Assembly (NCBI RefSeq): GCF_000814825.1
Contig: NZ_CP009302.1
Coordinates: forward strand, 1,488,001-1,552,000
Source: Berryella intestinalis
GTDB taxonomy: Bacteria > Actinomycetota > Coriobacteriia > Coriobacteriales > Eggerthellaceae
Direction: 5' to 3'
Length of the DNA stretch: 64,000 bases
Below the pieces are notes generated by a model. It had not been told where the DNA came from. It saw only the letters and a program-made list of their open reading frames with translations, and searched no databases. A program made the translations under genes and the position numbers. Below are positions 19,282 through 27,930 of the stretch, one piece after another; the first letter of the stretch is position 1; every line of letters starts with the position of its first letter.

Positions 19282-20013
19282 TTACATGCGCCTCATGCGC
19301 GCAATGTCGGGAAACTCGTCCAAGACGCGCTCGATGGGAAAGCCCACCACCGTGCTGCGGTACCCCTCGATGCCCTCGACCAGCGCCGCCCCCCGCCCCT
19401 GGATGGCGTAGGCGCCCGCCTTGTCGAACGACTCTCCCTGGGCGAGGTAGTCCTCGATGTCTCGTTCGGCCAGCTCTTTGAACCGGACGTGCGTGGTGTC
19501 GGAGAACGTGCGGTATCCCAGCGACACGTCTTCTGCGTTGGGCGCGTGGATCATCCACACCGAAACCGCCGTATGCACCTGATGCGTGCGTCCCGACAGG
19601 CGCCGCAGCATGCGCTTCGCATCTTCGGCGTCTTTCGGCTTGCCAAAGATCTCGCCCCGGCAATCGACCACCGTATCGGCGCCTATGACGATGAGCGATC
19701 CCACGTAATCGACCCCCAGGACCTCCTGCACGGCAGCGCCCGCCTTGCGCTGGGCGAGCTTCTTGGCCGCCTCCACGGGCTGCGCCAGATCGTCGGGCTC
19801 CAGCGATTCGTCCACGTCGCTGGCGCAAACGGTGAAAGGAATGCCGGCCTGCTCCAAAATGTCGCGGCGGCGCGGAGAGGCGCTTGCCAAAACGATCTCG
19901 AAATCGATGACCTCCCCGACCACGGCGGCCTCGGCGCCGAGCGCCCCGCAACCGCGCTGCTCGGACGCGACACCCCCGTTGGCCTCGGCGGGCCGATCGG
20001 CTTTCTGTCCCAT
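19282..20013 (-). CDS. maf: Maf/YhdE-family nucleoside triphosphate pyrophosphatase
   Basis: A 243-residue protein with the Maf fold: IVLASASPRRRDIL at the substrate loop, VDESLEP, ADTVV with the catalytic Asp, GKPKDAEDAKRMLRRLSGRTHQV cut by me into its two usual blocks, and DKAGAYAIQGRGAALVEGIEG at the end. Family members hydrolyse dTTP, UTP or modified nucleotides as housecleaning enzymes. An extra 35 residues precede the core. The start is uncertain: the ATG at 20025 has AAGGAG only 1 base away, while 20013 is 13 bases from it; neither is ideal. The 1.5-kb open frame upstream is an antisense-type shadow of tilS. Confidence 0.85.
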   Translation of the reverse strand: MGQKADRPAEANGGVASEQRGCGALGAEAAVVGEVIDFEIVLASASPRRRDILEQAGIPFTVCASDVDESLEPDDLAQPVEAAKKLAQRKAGAAVQEVLGVDYVGSLIVIGADTVVDCRGEIFGKPKDAEDAKRMLRRLSGRTHQVHTAVSVWMIHAPNAEDVSLGYRTFSDTTHVRFKELAERDIEDYLAQGESFDKAGAYAIQGRGAALVEGIEGYRSTVVGFPIERVLDEFPDIARMRRM

Positions 20014-20057
20014 ACGCTTTCCCATTCTCCTTCCGAGGCTCGACGTCGCTCCGATCG

Positions 20058-21182
20058 TCAGCTCTTCTTGTTGCGACGCGTGCGAAACGCCGCCATCGGC
20101 TCGACCCGCACGCCCCGCTTGTTGGCGCTCACCGCCAGATTTCCCTGGATGTTCGAAACATACCCGCTGTTCATCCGCCCGTCCGCATAGCCGGCAAGCA
20201 CGGATTCGACCGACGCGGCCTCGACGCGGGCCCCTTCGGGCAGCATCAGACCCAGCGCGCGAACCGCAACGCGGCGGCCGAGCGCAGGATGGGCCTTTCC
20301 CATCTCGGGCGACAGGACGAAGCCCGCACCGAAATCCGGCCCGTTGGCCTCGTCGACCGCGATCCACGAAACCACATTGTCGAACAGGCGGTCCACCTGG
20401 CCGTTCAGGTAGTCGTCCTCGTCCGCGATGAGGTTCATCGTGCGCACGAGCGTTTGAGCGAGCTGGGGATTTCGCTCTTTTGCCCGCGAAACGACCTCGT
20501 GGCGCACGTAGGCCCGGAACCGATCGGTGTGTGCGTTGGTCGCATCCTCGCGCCACAGCGCACCCTCTTCGTCGCGCACGACCCGCTCTCCCGCCGAAGC
20601 GAGAAAGCGCACGTAGGCGCGCAGGTCGTCGCGACCCACGTCGAGGCAGGGTCTCGCGATGCGCCCGTTCAGGTACCTCATCGAACGAAAGCCCCCCGGC
20701 CCCGTGCCCACGATGGAGCGCATGTAGAACGTCTCGACGCGGTCGTCGGCGGTATGGGCCGTGAAGATGCGGCCCTGCGCAAGCGGACGGGCTTCGTGCA
20801 TGCACAGGCTCTTGAGCGCCTCGCTGGCGGCGGCATAGCGCTCGCGGCGGGCGACCGCCTCGAGGTTGCCCCCTTCCTCCCTGGTCAGAGCGCCCACATC
20901 GATCTCACAGTTGAACAGAGGGATGCTCAGCAGCTCGGAGAGCCGGGCGACGAACACGGCGTCCCCATCGGAATCGACACCGCGCAGCCTGTGGTTCACA
21001 TGCAGCATGGCAAGCGGTCCCAGCCTTTCCCGGCGATGCAGGTCGGCTGCAAGATAGGCCAGAGCCGTCGAGTCGGACCCGCCCGACACCATCAGCAAAA
21101 CCGGCGCATCGGGCTGCGCAAGCCCATGCGCGTCGATGCACGCGGCCACTCGATCGGGCATCGCCTTCGCGTCGACCGTCAC
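20058..21182 (-). CDS. tilS: tRNA(Ile)-lysidine synthase
   Basis: A 374-residue enzyme that converts the wobble cytidine of tRNA-Ile(CAU) to lysidine. The N-terminal PP-loop ATPase motif VSGGSDSTAL is clear, followed by HVNHRLRG, NLEAVARRERY and FTAHTADDRVETFYMR, all typical of TilS. The C-terminal region is short and resembles the minimal type. The GTG at 21182 overlaps the stop of the upstream gene (GTGA); an ATG at 21161 is an alternative, since no strong ribosome-binding site precedes either. Confidence 0.92.
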   Translation of the reverse strand: MTVDAKAMPDRVAACIDAHGLAQPDAPVLLMVSGGSDSTALAYLAADLHRRERLGPLAMLHVNHRLRGVDSDGDAVFVARLSELLSIPLFNCEIDVGALTREEGGNLEAVARRERYAAASEALKSLCMHEARPLAQGRIFTAHTADDRVETFYMRSIVGTGPGGFRSMRYLNGRIARPCLDVGRDDLRAYVRFLASAGERVVRDEEGALWREDATNAHTDRFRAYVRHEVVSRAKERNPQLAQTLVRTMNLIADEDDYLNGQVDRLFDNVVSWIAVDEANGPDFGAGFVLSPEMGKAHPALGRRVAVRALGLMLPEGARVEAASVESVLAGYADGRMNSGYVSNIQGNLAVSANKRGVRVEPMAAFRTRRNKKS

Positions 21183-21652
21183 GGCTGCCTGCTCTTGGCC
21201 GTGAACCCCGCGCAATCGAGCCTGAACACGCTCACGGGGCGGGCCATCTGCTCGGTGAAGGAGAAATCGCGCCCGGTTTGCGTCTTCATCAGGCACTTGA
21301 GCCCGGCGATCTTGTCTGCGGGGTCCTCGAGGACCGACAGGCGCCCGAAGCCGATGATCGAGGAGTAATGCGCGCTGTACCTGCACGGATTGTCCCCGCC
21401 CGACAACGACGCTACCTCGCAGTCTATCTCGAACCCGACGTTGGGGTTGCGCCGCGCCAGATCGACCTTGCGCCCTTCGAGGGCCCCGTGCGTGAACAGG
21501 ACGAGACGGCCCTCGCTGAGGTCGTAGCCGTAGTTCATCGGGACGATGTAGGGAAAGTCGCCGTCGTTGAACGCGATGCGAACCACACCCCCCTTGTCGA
21601 GGATCTCGCGGATGCGGTCCTCTCCGACCACTTCCCTGTCGCCTCTTCGCAT
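21179..21652 (-). CDS. Pyridoxamine 5'-phosphate oxidase-fold flavoprotein (NimA-like)
   Basis: A 157-residue split-barrel protein. The pattern GVVRIAFNDGDFPYIVPMNYGY, read as two halves, together with LFTHGALEGRKVDLARRNPNVGFEID matches the large family that includes nitroimidazole-resistance proteins and flavin reductases. Members bind FMN or haem and reduce small molecules; the substrate cannot be named. Its stop overlaps the tilS start by 4 bases, which implies co-transcription although no functional link is obvious. Confidence 0.75.
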   Translation of the reverse strand: MRRGDREVVGEDRIREILDKGGVVRIAFNDGDFPYIVPMNYGYDLSEGRLVLFTHGALEGRKVDLARRNPNVGFEIDCEVASLSGGDNPCRYSAHYSSIIGFGRLSVLEDPADKIAGLKCLMKTQTGRDFSFTEQMARPVSVFRLDCAGFTAKSRQP

Positions 21653-21790
21653 GTCGAACCTCCCGCCAACGAAACCTGCACCTGGAATCTTAACCCGCGC
21701 GCCGGAGCTTCGGTGGGGAAAACAGAGTATCCGACGATTCAGCCGCCCCGGAAACCCCGCGCGACCGCCCCTTTTTCAGGGGCCCTCACG

Positions 21791-21826
21791 CAAAAACCCC
21801 CTGCGACCTTATGATCGCAGGGGGTT
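21791..21826 (-). terminator. Intrinsic terminator of the MucBP surface-protein gene
   Basis: A perfect 12-bp stem (21795-21806 with 21815-21826, 8-base loop) lies right after the stop codon, and on the minus strand it runs into TTTTTG. This is a textbook Rho-independent terminator. Confidence 0.9.
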
Positions 21827-21850
21827 CGGTCAACCGGACTTTACGTGCGG

Positions 21851-24097
21851 TTACTTGCCGAAGCGCGTCCTGTACACAGAGAACGCCAGCCCCATGGCAG
21901 AAAGGGCGAGTAGCCCGGCAAACGCGAAAGCGCCGGCAGAGTCGCCCGTGCGGGGAGCGATGGTCGCAGGCTTCTCAGCGCTGGCGGACACCTTCCCAGG
22001 CTTGGGCTTGTCTTCCGAAGTCACCACGGGCGTCTCGGGATCCGGGGTGATCTCCCGGTACACGTAGGTGATCTCCTTGGTCTTGCCGCCCTCTACCTCG
22101 CCGGTAGTGGGCTCGGAGTCCTTGAACACCTCTTTGAACTCGTAGGTCTTCCCGTTAGACGTCGTGATCCTATTGGGCTTGTTGTCACTGTCGGTGTCAT
22201 AAGGGTCGCCGGGCTTGCCGTTTTCCACATCGGGAACCGGATCCTTGATGACGTTGCCGTTCTCGTCGATGTAGTTGACGTTCACGTTGCCGGCCAATTC
22301 GTACACGTAGGTGACCTCAAGCACGGTATCCTGCTTGATCTGGCCGTTTTCCTCGGGAGTCGTCTCGACGTCGCGCTTGTCGCTATCGGTGGGCTTGGAT
22401 GCCGGCCTCAGGTTCGTCTTGTCGATCTGCTTGTAGTAGTAGACCTTGCCGTCGGACGTGACGATCTTGTTTTCCCTGGCCTTTTCCGTGCTGTACTGGG
22501 CACCGGAGTTGCCGTAATCGACAATGGTGACGCTGTCTTTGATCACGTTGCCCTTGGTGTCGACGTAGAAGACCTTCACTCCGCCCTTGCCGGCGTAGTA
22601 ATAGGAAACGTTCTGAACGTTCAGGGAGTTGGAATTGACCATTCCCTGCTCCATGCCGCCGATGGAGACGGAAGGCTTATCCGTAACAGTGCCATCGAGA
22701 TCGATGAATTTGCCCTCGTCGTTCACCAAATGGTACTGACCGAACCTGAAAAGCGCGTTGGGATGGGTCGTGAACGCACCCAGCTTCACCGTGAAGGTGT
22801 CGGTTACGTCCGTGTTGACGTCCAAGCCAGCGGCTTTCACCGGCTGCCACTTTTTGGTCGTTTTGTGCGACCAAGAATCCGAGCCCGTGAAGGCGTTCTT
22901 CTCCGAGTTGTACTCGTTAGGAGCAGTCACTTCGGAGACGAAGGTCACAAGGTAGGGAGCGTCGGGCCTGTTGATCCTCGCGTACTTCTCCTCGCCCGTC
23001 AGAGAATCGTCCTTGAGAAGGCTCATGACCAGCGGGATCTGAAGCTCGTCTGCCGTGGGCGTATCGGCCCTGTTGTAATTCTGCTTGAAGTTCGGATGAT
23101 CGGGATTGACTGCGTAGAGTATGAACCTGATCGATCCGTCGTTGTCCACGACCACCTTCGCAGCGCCCACCCTGTAGTCTGCACGGTAGGTGATGAACGT
23201 CGATCCGACGGCGTAGCTCGAACCGAGCGTGCCCTCAGTGGGCTGGGGTGACTCGATAAGCTCGTAGCGCTGGAACTCCGCTGCGTCGGCAATCGTGTAC
23301 AGGTCGCCGGAGATCTGGCCGGTCTGGGTGTAAGAAGCCAGCAGATCGCCCGTCTTCTTCTCCCTGTATTCGGTCGTCTGCTTCGGGCTCAGGATGGGAA
23401 CGATGCCCGAGAAGTCGTTGACTTCCTCGCTCTGCTTCTTCGGCTCGACGGAGGAATACACGACCGTGCTCTTGGTGCTACCACCCACGCCGGACGTGAT
23501 CTTCATATCGCGGTAAGGAGCCTGCTCTCCGTTTGCACCCGTGAACACAGTCTCTTTGTAGTTGATGGTGAACTTGAAGGCCGAACCCTGTGCTTTGTTC
23601 TTTATCGCGTCGAACTGCACCGTCTGCCCGGCGGGGATCACCTTCTCTTCGATGACCTTGTTGCCGTCGGCCTTGTCGACCAGCTGGACGTGCAGGGACT
23701 TGTCCGCCCCGGTCCTATCGATGGCGGCGGTGATGTACCAGTCGGTGCCGAACCTCTTGTTGAACGACCCCGATGCACCGTCAGAGGGAAGGGTCGCATC
23801 CTCGGACTGCGACAGGTGGTAGATCAAAAACGTCTCGAGGTTCGCTCCTTGATTGAACTGGAAGCCCGCCGGAGCGACCGGCTTCGCAGGGGTAACCGTA
23901 GCGGCAGCGGCGGCCGCATCCTTGTTCAGAACCGTCTCTTTCTCGTCCCAGGTTCCGTTGTTGGGCACGTTTTCAGCGTGAGCTGCGACCGGCCCGAAAG
24001 CCAGCGAGAAGCCCAGAAGAGCGCCGAACACGCCCGCCGAGCACCTCCGCCCAAATCTTCGAACCGCGGGTTCGGGCACTGCATTCCCTTTTCTCAT
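21851..24097 (-). CDS. Sortase-anchored surface protein with two MucBP domains
   Basis: A 748-residue exported protein. Residues 1-41 are a signal peptide with an Arg-rich start and cleavage after AAHA. Residues about 45-500 are a large Thr/Ser-rich region without a recognised domain. Two MucBP-type repeats follow at about 505-600 and 602-681, each with the VxVxYVDxxGNVIKD opening and ending in TYVY; they bind mucin or glycan in other Gram-positives. A Pro-rich spacer leads to APRTGD at 714-719, a hydrophobic helix and a basic end, so it should be attached to peptidoglycan by sortase, although the residue before Pro is Ala rather than Leu. The ATG at 24097 is preceded by AAGGAG. It is divergent from a LytTR regulator gene. 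Confidence 0.85.
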   Translation of the reverse strand: MRKGNAVPEPAVRRFGRRCSAGVFGALLGFSLAFGPVAAHAENVPNNGTWDEKETVLNKDAAAAAATVTPAKPVAPAGFQFNQGANLETFLIYHLSQSEDATLPSDGASGSFNKRFGTDWYITAAIDRTGADKSLHVQLVDKADGNKVIEEKVIPAGQTVQFDAIKNKAQGSAFKFTINYKETVFTGANGEQAPYRDMKITSGVGGSTKSTVVYSSVEPKKQSEEVNDFSGIVPILSPKQTTEYREKKTGDLLASYTQTGQISGDLYTIADAAEFQRYELIESPQPTEGTLGSSYAVGSTFITYRADYRVGAAKVVVDNDGSIRFILYAVNPDHPNFKQNYNRADTPTADELQIPLVMSLLKDDSLTGEEKYARINRPDAPYLVTFVSEVTAPNEYNSEKNAFTGSDSWSHKTTKKWQPVKAAGLDVNTDVTDTFTVKLGAFTTHPNALFRFGQYHLVNDEGKFIDLDGTVTDKPSVSIGGMEQGMVNSNSLNVQNVSYYYAGKGGVKVFYVDTKGNVIKDSVTIVDYGNSGAQYSTEKARENKIVTSDGKVYYYKQIDKTNLRPASKPTDSDKRDVETTPEENGQIKQDTVLEVTYVYELAGNVNVNYIDENGNVIKDPVPDVENGKPGDPYDTDSDNKPNRITTSNGKTYEFKEVFKDSEPTTGEVEGGKTKEITYVYREITPDPETPVVTSEDKPKPGKVSASAEKPATIAPRTGDSAGAFAFAGLLALSAMGLAFSVYRTRFGK

Positions 24098-24456
24098 TCC
24101 TTTTTCTCTCCTTCTCGTGCTCCATCTTCGCTTCACTGGAAAAGTCACAGCCGAAACCGACGGAGGGCCTATAAACCCAGAAATACTTATACAGCATCTT
24201 TCTCCATCAAATGAGGTAAGCTATGAAAATTTTCTCGTTATTAACTTGAATTCTCAGCGATTGCGGGGAAAGCGGAGCAACCCGGATACGGAGGGCCGAT
24301 CCCCCTCCGTATCCGCAAGGCGTCCGCCAGGCCGGAGCGGTTCTGGCATGTTGCCGATCATACGTGCAACTTGCATCCGCCCCTGGGCAACTTGGCCGCA
24401 CGAAATCCCTCATCCCCTTGCGAAACCGTAAGATGGTCCCACCGAAAGGAGTTGGG
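24098..24456. promoter_or_regulatory. Divergent regulatory region, surface protein / LytTR regulator
   Basis: This gene-free stretch separates the divergent starts. It is AT-rich near the surface-protein side, where a minus-strand TATAAG may be a -10 box, and GC-rich near the LytTR side. A 13-bp perfect inverted repeat is described separately. Both promoters must lie here, so the LytTR protein is a plausible regulator of the surface gene. Confidence 0.45.
24283..24315. repeat. 13-bp perfect inverted repeat between divergent genes
   Basis: Bases 24283-24295 pair perfectly with 24303-24315 around a 7-base loop. Neither strand has a T tract after the stem and no gene ends here, so it is not an obvious terminator. 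It may be an operator, a leader hairpin of the LytTR gene, or a structured element. Confidence 0.6.
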
Positions 24457-24897
24457 ATGAGAATAACAATCGACGAGCAGCCTTCCGCCCAGGACATCGA
24501 GATCACCATCCTGTGCGCCAGGACCGATCAGGAAGTGCTGGATATCGTGGCGCGGCTCCGCATGCACGACCGCAAGATCACCGGGTATGCGAATGGACAG
24601 ACCCTCGTTGTGAGCGTAGAGGACGTCTTGTACATCGAATCGATCGACGGGCGGACCTTCTTCTACACGAACGACGCCGTGCTCGAAACGCGGCTGAAGC
24701 TCTACGAGATGGAGGAAAGGCTCTCCGACTGCGACTTCCTACGCATATCGAAGAACTGCATCGTGAATTTCCGCAGGATAGGCGCCCTTTCTCCCGACCT
24801 GAACGGAAGGATGCTGGCCACGTTGGAAAACGGCGAGCGGATCGTCATCTCCCGCCAATACGCACCGCAGGTCAAACGCAAGATCGGAATACGATAG
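24457..24897 (+). CDS. LytTR-domain DNA-binding regulator
   Basis: A 146-residue protein. About 45 N-terminal residues precede a C-terminal LytTR DNA-binding domain (VEDVLYIESIDGRTFFYTND, then FLRISKNCIVNFRRIGAL and ENGERIVISRQYAPQVK). There is no receiver domain, so it is not a classical response regulator. Its partner is the DUF3021 membrane protein encoded 21 bases downstream; LytTR-DUF3021 pairs act as membrane-inhibited regulatory switches in Gram-positive bacteria. AAAGGAG sits 5 bases upstream of the ATG at 24457; the longer frame has no ribosome-binding site. Confidence 0.88.
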   Translation: MRITIDEQPSAQDIEITILCARTDQEVLDIVARLRMHDRKITGYANGQTLVVSVEDVLYIESIDGRTFFYTNDAVLETRLKLYEMEERLSDCDFLRISKNCIVNFRRIGALSPDLNGRMLATLENGERIVISRQYAPQVKRKIGIR

Positions 24898-24918
24898 AAA
24901 ACAAGGAAAGGAATCGTC

Positions 24919-25392
24919 ATGACCTCTAGGAACGCCATAGACACCGAGTACCGGACCGCAGGGGAAAACGTCCGATCGTTCGCGATATCCCTTTGCGTGG
25001 GGTTCACCGTCATCATGCTGGTTTCCATGGTGATGGGCTCCATCTTCGCCAGCGAGGAAGCGAAACAGGGCATCAACCTGTGCTGGTCGATCTTCGGCGT
25101 GTGCGTCGCGGCGGCCGCTTTGCAGCTCGTCTTCTTCACCTCGACGATCATCCGCCGCATGCCAAACGCACTGCGCTCGGCGCTGTTCGGCCTGTGCCTG
25201 TATGCGGTTTTGGCGGTAACGGCGACCGCCATGGGTTGGTTCCCCTCGCACAACCCGATGGCCTGGGTGTCGTTCACCATAACCTACCTGCTGATCTTCG
25301 CCGTGCTCTCCGTGGTTTTCAGCCTCTCGCACAAACGCCAGCAGCGCGAGCTGGACGAAAAGCTGGCCGAGTACCGCAGGAAGGACGCCTAG
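24919..25392 (+). CDS. DUF3021 family membrane protein, partner of the LytTR regulator
   Basis: A 157-residue protein with four hydrophobic helices, a charged N-terminus and a basic, coiled C-terminal tail (SHKRQQRELDEKLAEYRRK). Size, topology and position directly after a LytTR gene fit DUF3021. In studied pairs the membrane partner restrains the LytTR protein until a signal, often an antimicrobial or surface stress, releases it. A GGAAAGGA ribosome-binding site precedes the ATG. Confidence 0.82.
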   Translation: MTSRNAIDTEYRTAGENVRSFAISLCVGFTVIMLVSMVMGSIFASEEAKQGINLCWSIFGVCVAAAALQLVFFTSTIIRRMPNALRSALFGLCLYAVLAVTATAMGWFPSHNPMAWVSFTITYLLIFAVLSVVFSLSHKRQQRELDEKLAEYRRKDA

Positions 25393-25411
25393 CGAGGTGG
25401 TCGTCGCCTCC

Positions 25412-25490
25412 GCGCAACCGCGCCTGAAAAGCAGGCAGGGGACCGCAATGCGGCCCCCTGCTTCGCGTTGGCGCCCTGTCGCAGCGAGCG
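25412..25490. repeat. Direct repeat copy A, containing a terminator
   Basis: This 79-base segment is about 89% identical (9 differences by eye) to copy B at 27495-27573, in the same orientation. Both contain the same hairpin. The copies flank the thioester adhesin gene, so recombination between them would remove about 2.1 kb carrying that gene. Confidence 0.85.
25425..25461 (-). terminator. Terminator of the thioester adhesin gene
   Basis: On the minus strand GCAGGGGGCCGC pairs with GCGGTCCCCTGC around ATT, with one mismatch, and is followed by CTGCTTTTC. It lies about 60 bases after the adhesin stop codon and could also stop transcripts arriving from the DUF3021 gene. Confidence 0.75.
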
Positions 25491-25518
25491 AATCGCTAGG
25501 GACGAAGCGCCGAACCCG

Positions 25519-27264
25519 TTAGCGGCGCTTTGCGCGCCTCGCGCACACCAGGGCGGTGACCATGCTGATCAGGAAGACCGTACCCGCTGCCGCTCCGAAG
25601 GCAAACGAGTCGCCCGTCGCCGGAATGGCGGGGGACTTCGGGGCGACGACCCGCCAGCCATCCCGATCGACCGACGCATTCGCCTTGCCGCTGGTCAGGC
25701 CTTCAGGGTCGCCCGGGCCGACCGGTTTCACGGGATCGACGGGGTCGACCGGGTCCACCGGCTTGACGGGATCGACGGGGTCCACAGGGTCAACGGGATC
25801 CACGGGGTCAACCGGATCCACCGGGTCGGCGGGATCGACGGGGTCAACCGGATCCACCGGGTCGGCGGCCTTCTTCAGTTTGTTGGCGACGGTCAACCCA
25901 TCGCCCATGTTCCCGCCATAGGCGACCTCGAACTTCTTGCCGGCCACCTCGACAACCCCGTCGGACTCGCCCGTTTCCCTCACGGTGTACACGATATCCG
26001 TCCCGTCGGCGGTCTTGACGTCAAGGTCGTCGAACGAAGCCTTCCACGATCCGCCAGCGCCCAGGCTCTTCTTCGAACCCGTCGCCTCCCCGTTTTTGAG
26101 CAGCTCGACCTCGATCGACTCGACGGGAGCCGCGATAGGCGCACCGTCCTCGCCCATCCACACCTTCTCGACGGAGACGCTCTTCCTCGCGGGAAGCTTC
26201 TCGTCCTCCATCAGCAGGGTGTACAGCAAGCCGTCCTGCTTGTAGTTCGTCCCAATCAGGTTCTGGTACTTGCCGTTGTTGCAGGAGAACATGTTCAGCT
26301 TGAAGTCGGCGGGCGCGGTTTCGGGCGATTCGGCATACGCGATCAGCGCATCGAAGGCGGCGCGCACCTTCTTTCCCTCTTCTTCTCGGATCCCCTGGAA
26401 ACCGTGCTCGATCGTATTCGCGTCGATGCTGTCGGTGTAGTAATAGATCGCAAGCTGGGTTGCCGTCTTGAACTCGGTCGGGGTCAGGCCCGACCCCAGC
26501 CCGTTCGCATCGTTCGGGAACCCGGCGTAGATGACCTTCTGGATCTTCTGATAGAACAAGGCGGGGTCGCTCACCCTGGGATGCTGGGTGTGGTCGATCA
26601 GCTTGCCGGGTTTTACGATCCTCGTGTACTTCACATCGCCGTCGAACGGATCGTAGTCGATCTGGGCCCCCTTGTCGTAGCTCTCGGGAGGCTCGTGCAG
26701 ATCGATGTTGAAGCAGTACAGCACCTCTCCCATACCGCCGTTGTCCCTGAGGTAGTAATGCTTCCCGTAGGGGGTCGTTCCCCAGGAGAACGAGTCGTCG
26801 TCCCTGTCCGCGAAAGCCTCGTAATTATTGGACGCGATCTCTTCGGCATCCTGGGACTCGACGAAGACGCCCTGCGATTTCACATACAGCTTTCCGGCCT
26901 CGACCTTGAACACGATATCGCTTGCCTTCGCGTATCCCTGCGGCGCCTCGGTTTCGGAAAGCGTATAGATGCCGTCGGAAAGCTCCAGGTCGATGCCGAC
27001 ATCGCCGGCGGTCTTTCGCTCCAAGAGCTTCTCGCCGGAGGTGCCCTCTCCCCGGTACACCGTCAACGTCGCATCGGGCAGAAGGGTTTCGGTCCCCTTC
27101 TCCACCTTCTTCACCAGCACCTTGGTGGGACCGATCGGAGAGGCGTTTGCCACAAGCGGGCCGCTCGCGCCCTCTGCGAAAGCATTGGGAACCTGCCCCG
27201 CCATACACAGGAACACGACCGCGGCCAGCACAGCGAACACGGCCGATCTTCTCAGAGCCCTCAT
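25519..27264 (-). CDS. Sortase-anchored thioester-domain adhesin (SpaA/Cna_B type)
   Basis: A 581-residue surface protein. Residues 1-30 are a signal peptide ending ANAFA-like. Residues about 46-128 form a SpaA/Cna_B-like fold ([20 protein letters not shown] and [12 protein letters not shown]). Residues about 160-350 are a thioester domain: Cys184 in VLYCFNID and Gln270 in [11 protein letters not shown] are the pair expected to form the internal Cys-Gln thioester that lets such adhesins bind host proteins covalently. A Cna_B domain follows at about 360-465. Residues 468-517 are a Pro-Val-Asp repeat stalk. The anchor is IPATGD at 547-552, a helix and RRAKRR. The start at 27264 follows GGGGGAG; the upstream frame lacks a signal peptide. 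Confidence 0.88.
   Translation of the reverse strand: MRALRRSAVFAVLAAVVFLCMAGQVPNAFAEGASGPLVANASPIGPTKVLVKKVEKGTETLLPDATLTVYRGEGTSGEKLLERKTAGDVGIDLELSDGIYTLSETEAPQGYAKASDIVFKVEAGKLYVKSQGVFVESQDAEEIASNNYEAFADRDDDSFSWGTTPYGKHYYLRDNGGMGEVLYCFNIDLHEPPESYDKGAQIDYDPFDGDVKYTRIVKPGKLIDHTQHPRVSDPALFYQKIQKVIYAGFPNDANGLGSGLTPTEFKTATQLAIYYYTDSIDANTIEHGFQGIREEEGKKVRAAFDALIAYAESPETAPADFKLNMFSCNNGKYQNLIGTNYKQDGLLYTLLMEDEKLPARKSVSVEKVWMGEDGAPIAAPVESIEVELLKNGEATGSKKSLGAGGSWKASFDDLDVKTADGTDIVYTVRETGESDGVVEVAGKKFEVAYGGNMGDGLTVANKLKKAADPVDPVDPVDPADPVDPVDPVDPVDPVDPVDPVKPVDPVDPVDPVKPVGPGDPEGLTSGKANASVDRDGWRVVAPKSPAIPATGDSFAFGAAAGTVFLISMVTALVCARRAKRR
25719..25863 (-). repeat. Short tandem repeat encoding a Pro-Val-Asp stalk
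   Basis: Imperfect 9-base units encode PVD tripeptides with occasional Ala or Lys substitutions. Silent differences between units are common, but runs such as GGATCC-containing units recur. The repeat can expand or contract in phase and so change the length of the wall-spanning stalk. Confidence 0.85.
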
Positions 27265-27494
27265 CTTCTCCCCCGCTTCCAACACAGATATTCGCCTTCT
27301 CTTATCCCGTTCAAACCGTTCCCTCTTTTTGAGCCAACCGCTTACGTTGGATACCCTCATCAACGATAAGCCACTTGGTCGACCATACTCTAAATAACAA
27401 CGACCAATCAAGTATATGTTCGATATTTGAGCTGTTCGGCTGGCAGAACACGCTGGAAGGCAGGAAGTCTGCCCCAGATCCGATTCGATCCGTT
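27265..27494 (-). promoter_or_regulatory. Upstream region of the thioester adhesin
   Basis: This AT-rich stretch upstream of the adhesin start must hold its promoter. On the minus strand TTGATT and TTTAGAGTATGG are possible promoter elements, but spacing is not convincing. Together with repeat copy B it fills a gene-free interval of 309 bases. Confidence 0.35.
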
Positions 27495-27573
27495 GCGCAA
27501 CCGTACCTGAAAAGCAGGCAGGGGACCGCAATGCGATCCCCTGCTTCGCGTTGGTGTTCTGTCCTAGCGAGCG
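27495..27573. repeat. Direct repeat copy B, containing a terminator
   Basis: The second copy of the 79-base repeat begins immediately after the stop codon of the DUF1905 gene. Its hairpin keeps the stem of copy A with two base changes and on the minus strand ends in CTGCTTTTC, so it should terminate that gene. Confidence 0.85.
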
Positions 27574-27930
27574 CTACCGCTTCACCACGGTCACATGCAC
27601 CGTATCGCCTTCCCCTTTACCCAGTTGGGTCCGTATCGATTTCAGCATGCCGATGATGTAGCAGACGTTTCCCGCCTCGTCTTTCACCCCCATGTTCACC
27701 ACGCTGCCGTCGTAGGGAATCCCGTCGAACGTCGCGTGGACCTTCTGCCTCCCCGCCCCGAACGCCTCTCGGACGTTCCAGGGAAAGACCACGTAGGCCC
27801 CACCGCGCTCCTTCATCTCGTGGATCACCGCATCGAACTCGAACAGCTGGTCCATCTTCATCCTCTCTACCGACGTCTGCGCCGGCTCGGATCCGCAATC
27901 AGCCTGCAGATCGGCGGAGTCGAGCGTCAC
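27574..27930 (-). CDS. DUF1905 domain protein
   Basis: A 118-residue protein whose residues about 28-118 match DUF1905 (FDAVIHEMKERGGAYVVFPWNVREAFG, split here by me, then VHATFDGIPYDGSVVNMGV and a C-terminal TVHVTVVKR). The domain is a small beta barrel of unknown function, sometimes fused to a YdeI-like domain. The GTG at 27930 has GAAGGGAG 7 bases upstream; an ATG at 27855 with AGAGAGG is an equally plausible start that would give the bare domain. Confidence 0.75.
   Translation of the reverse strand: MTLDSADLQADCGSEPAQTSVERMKMDQLFEFDAVIHEMKERGGAYVVFPWNVREAFGAGRQKVHATFDGIPYDGSVVNMGVKDEAGNVCYIIGMLKSIRTQLGKGEGDTVHVTVVKR

Noticed and set aside
20014-20805. Extension of maf to a 507-residue protein
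   Set aside because: The added residues are a shadow of tilS with biased Arg/Gly/Pro composition.
25719-25863. Short tandem repeats resembling a CRISPR-like or satellite array
   Set aside because: The 9-base units are in frame and encode a Pro-Val-Asp stalk of a surface protein; there are no spacers.
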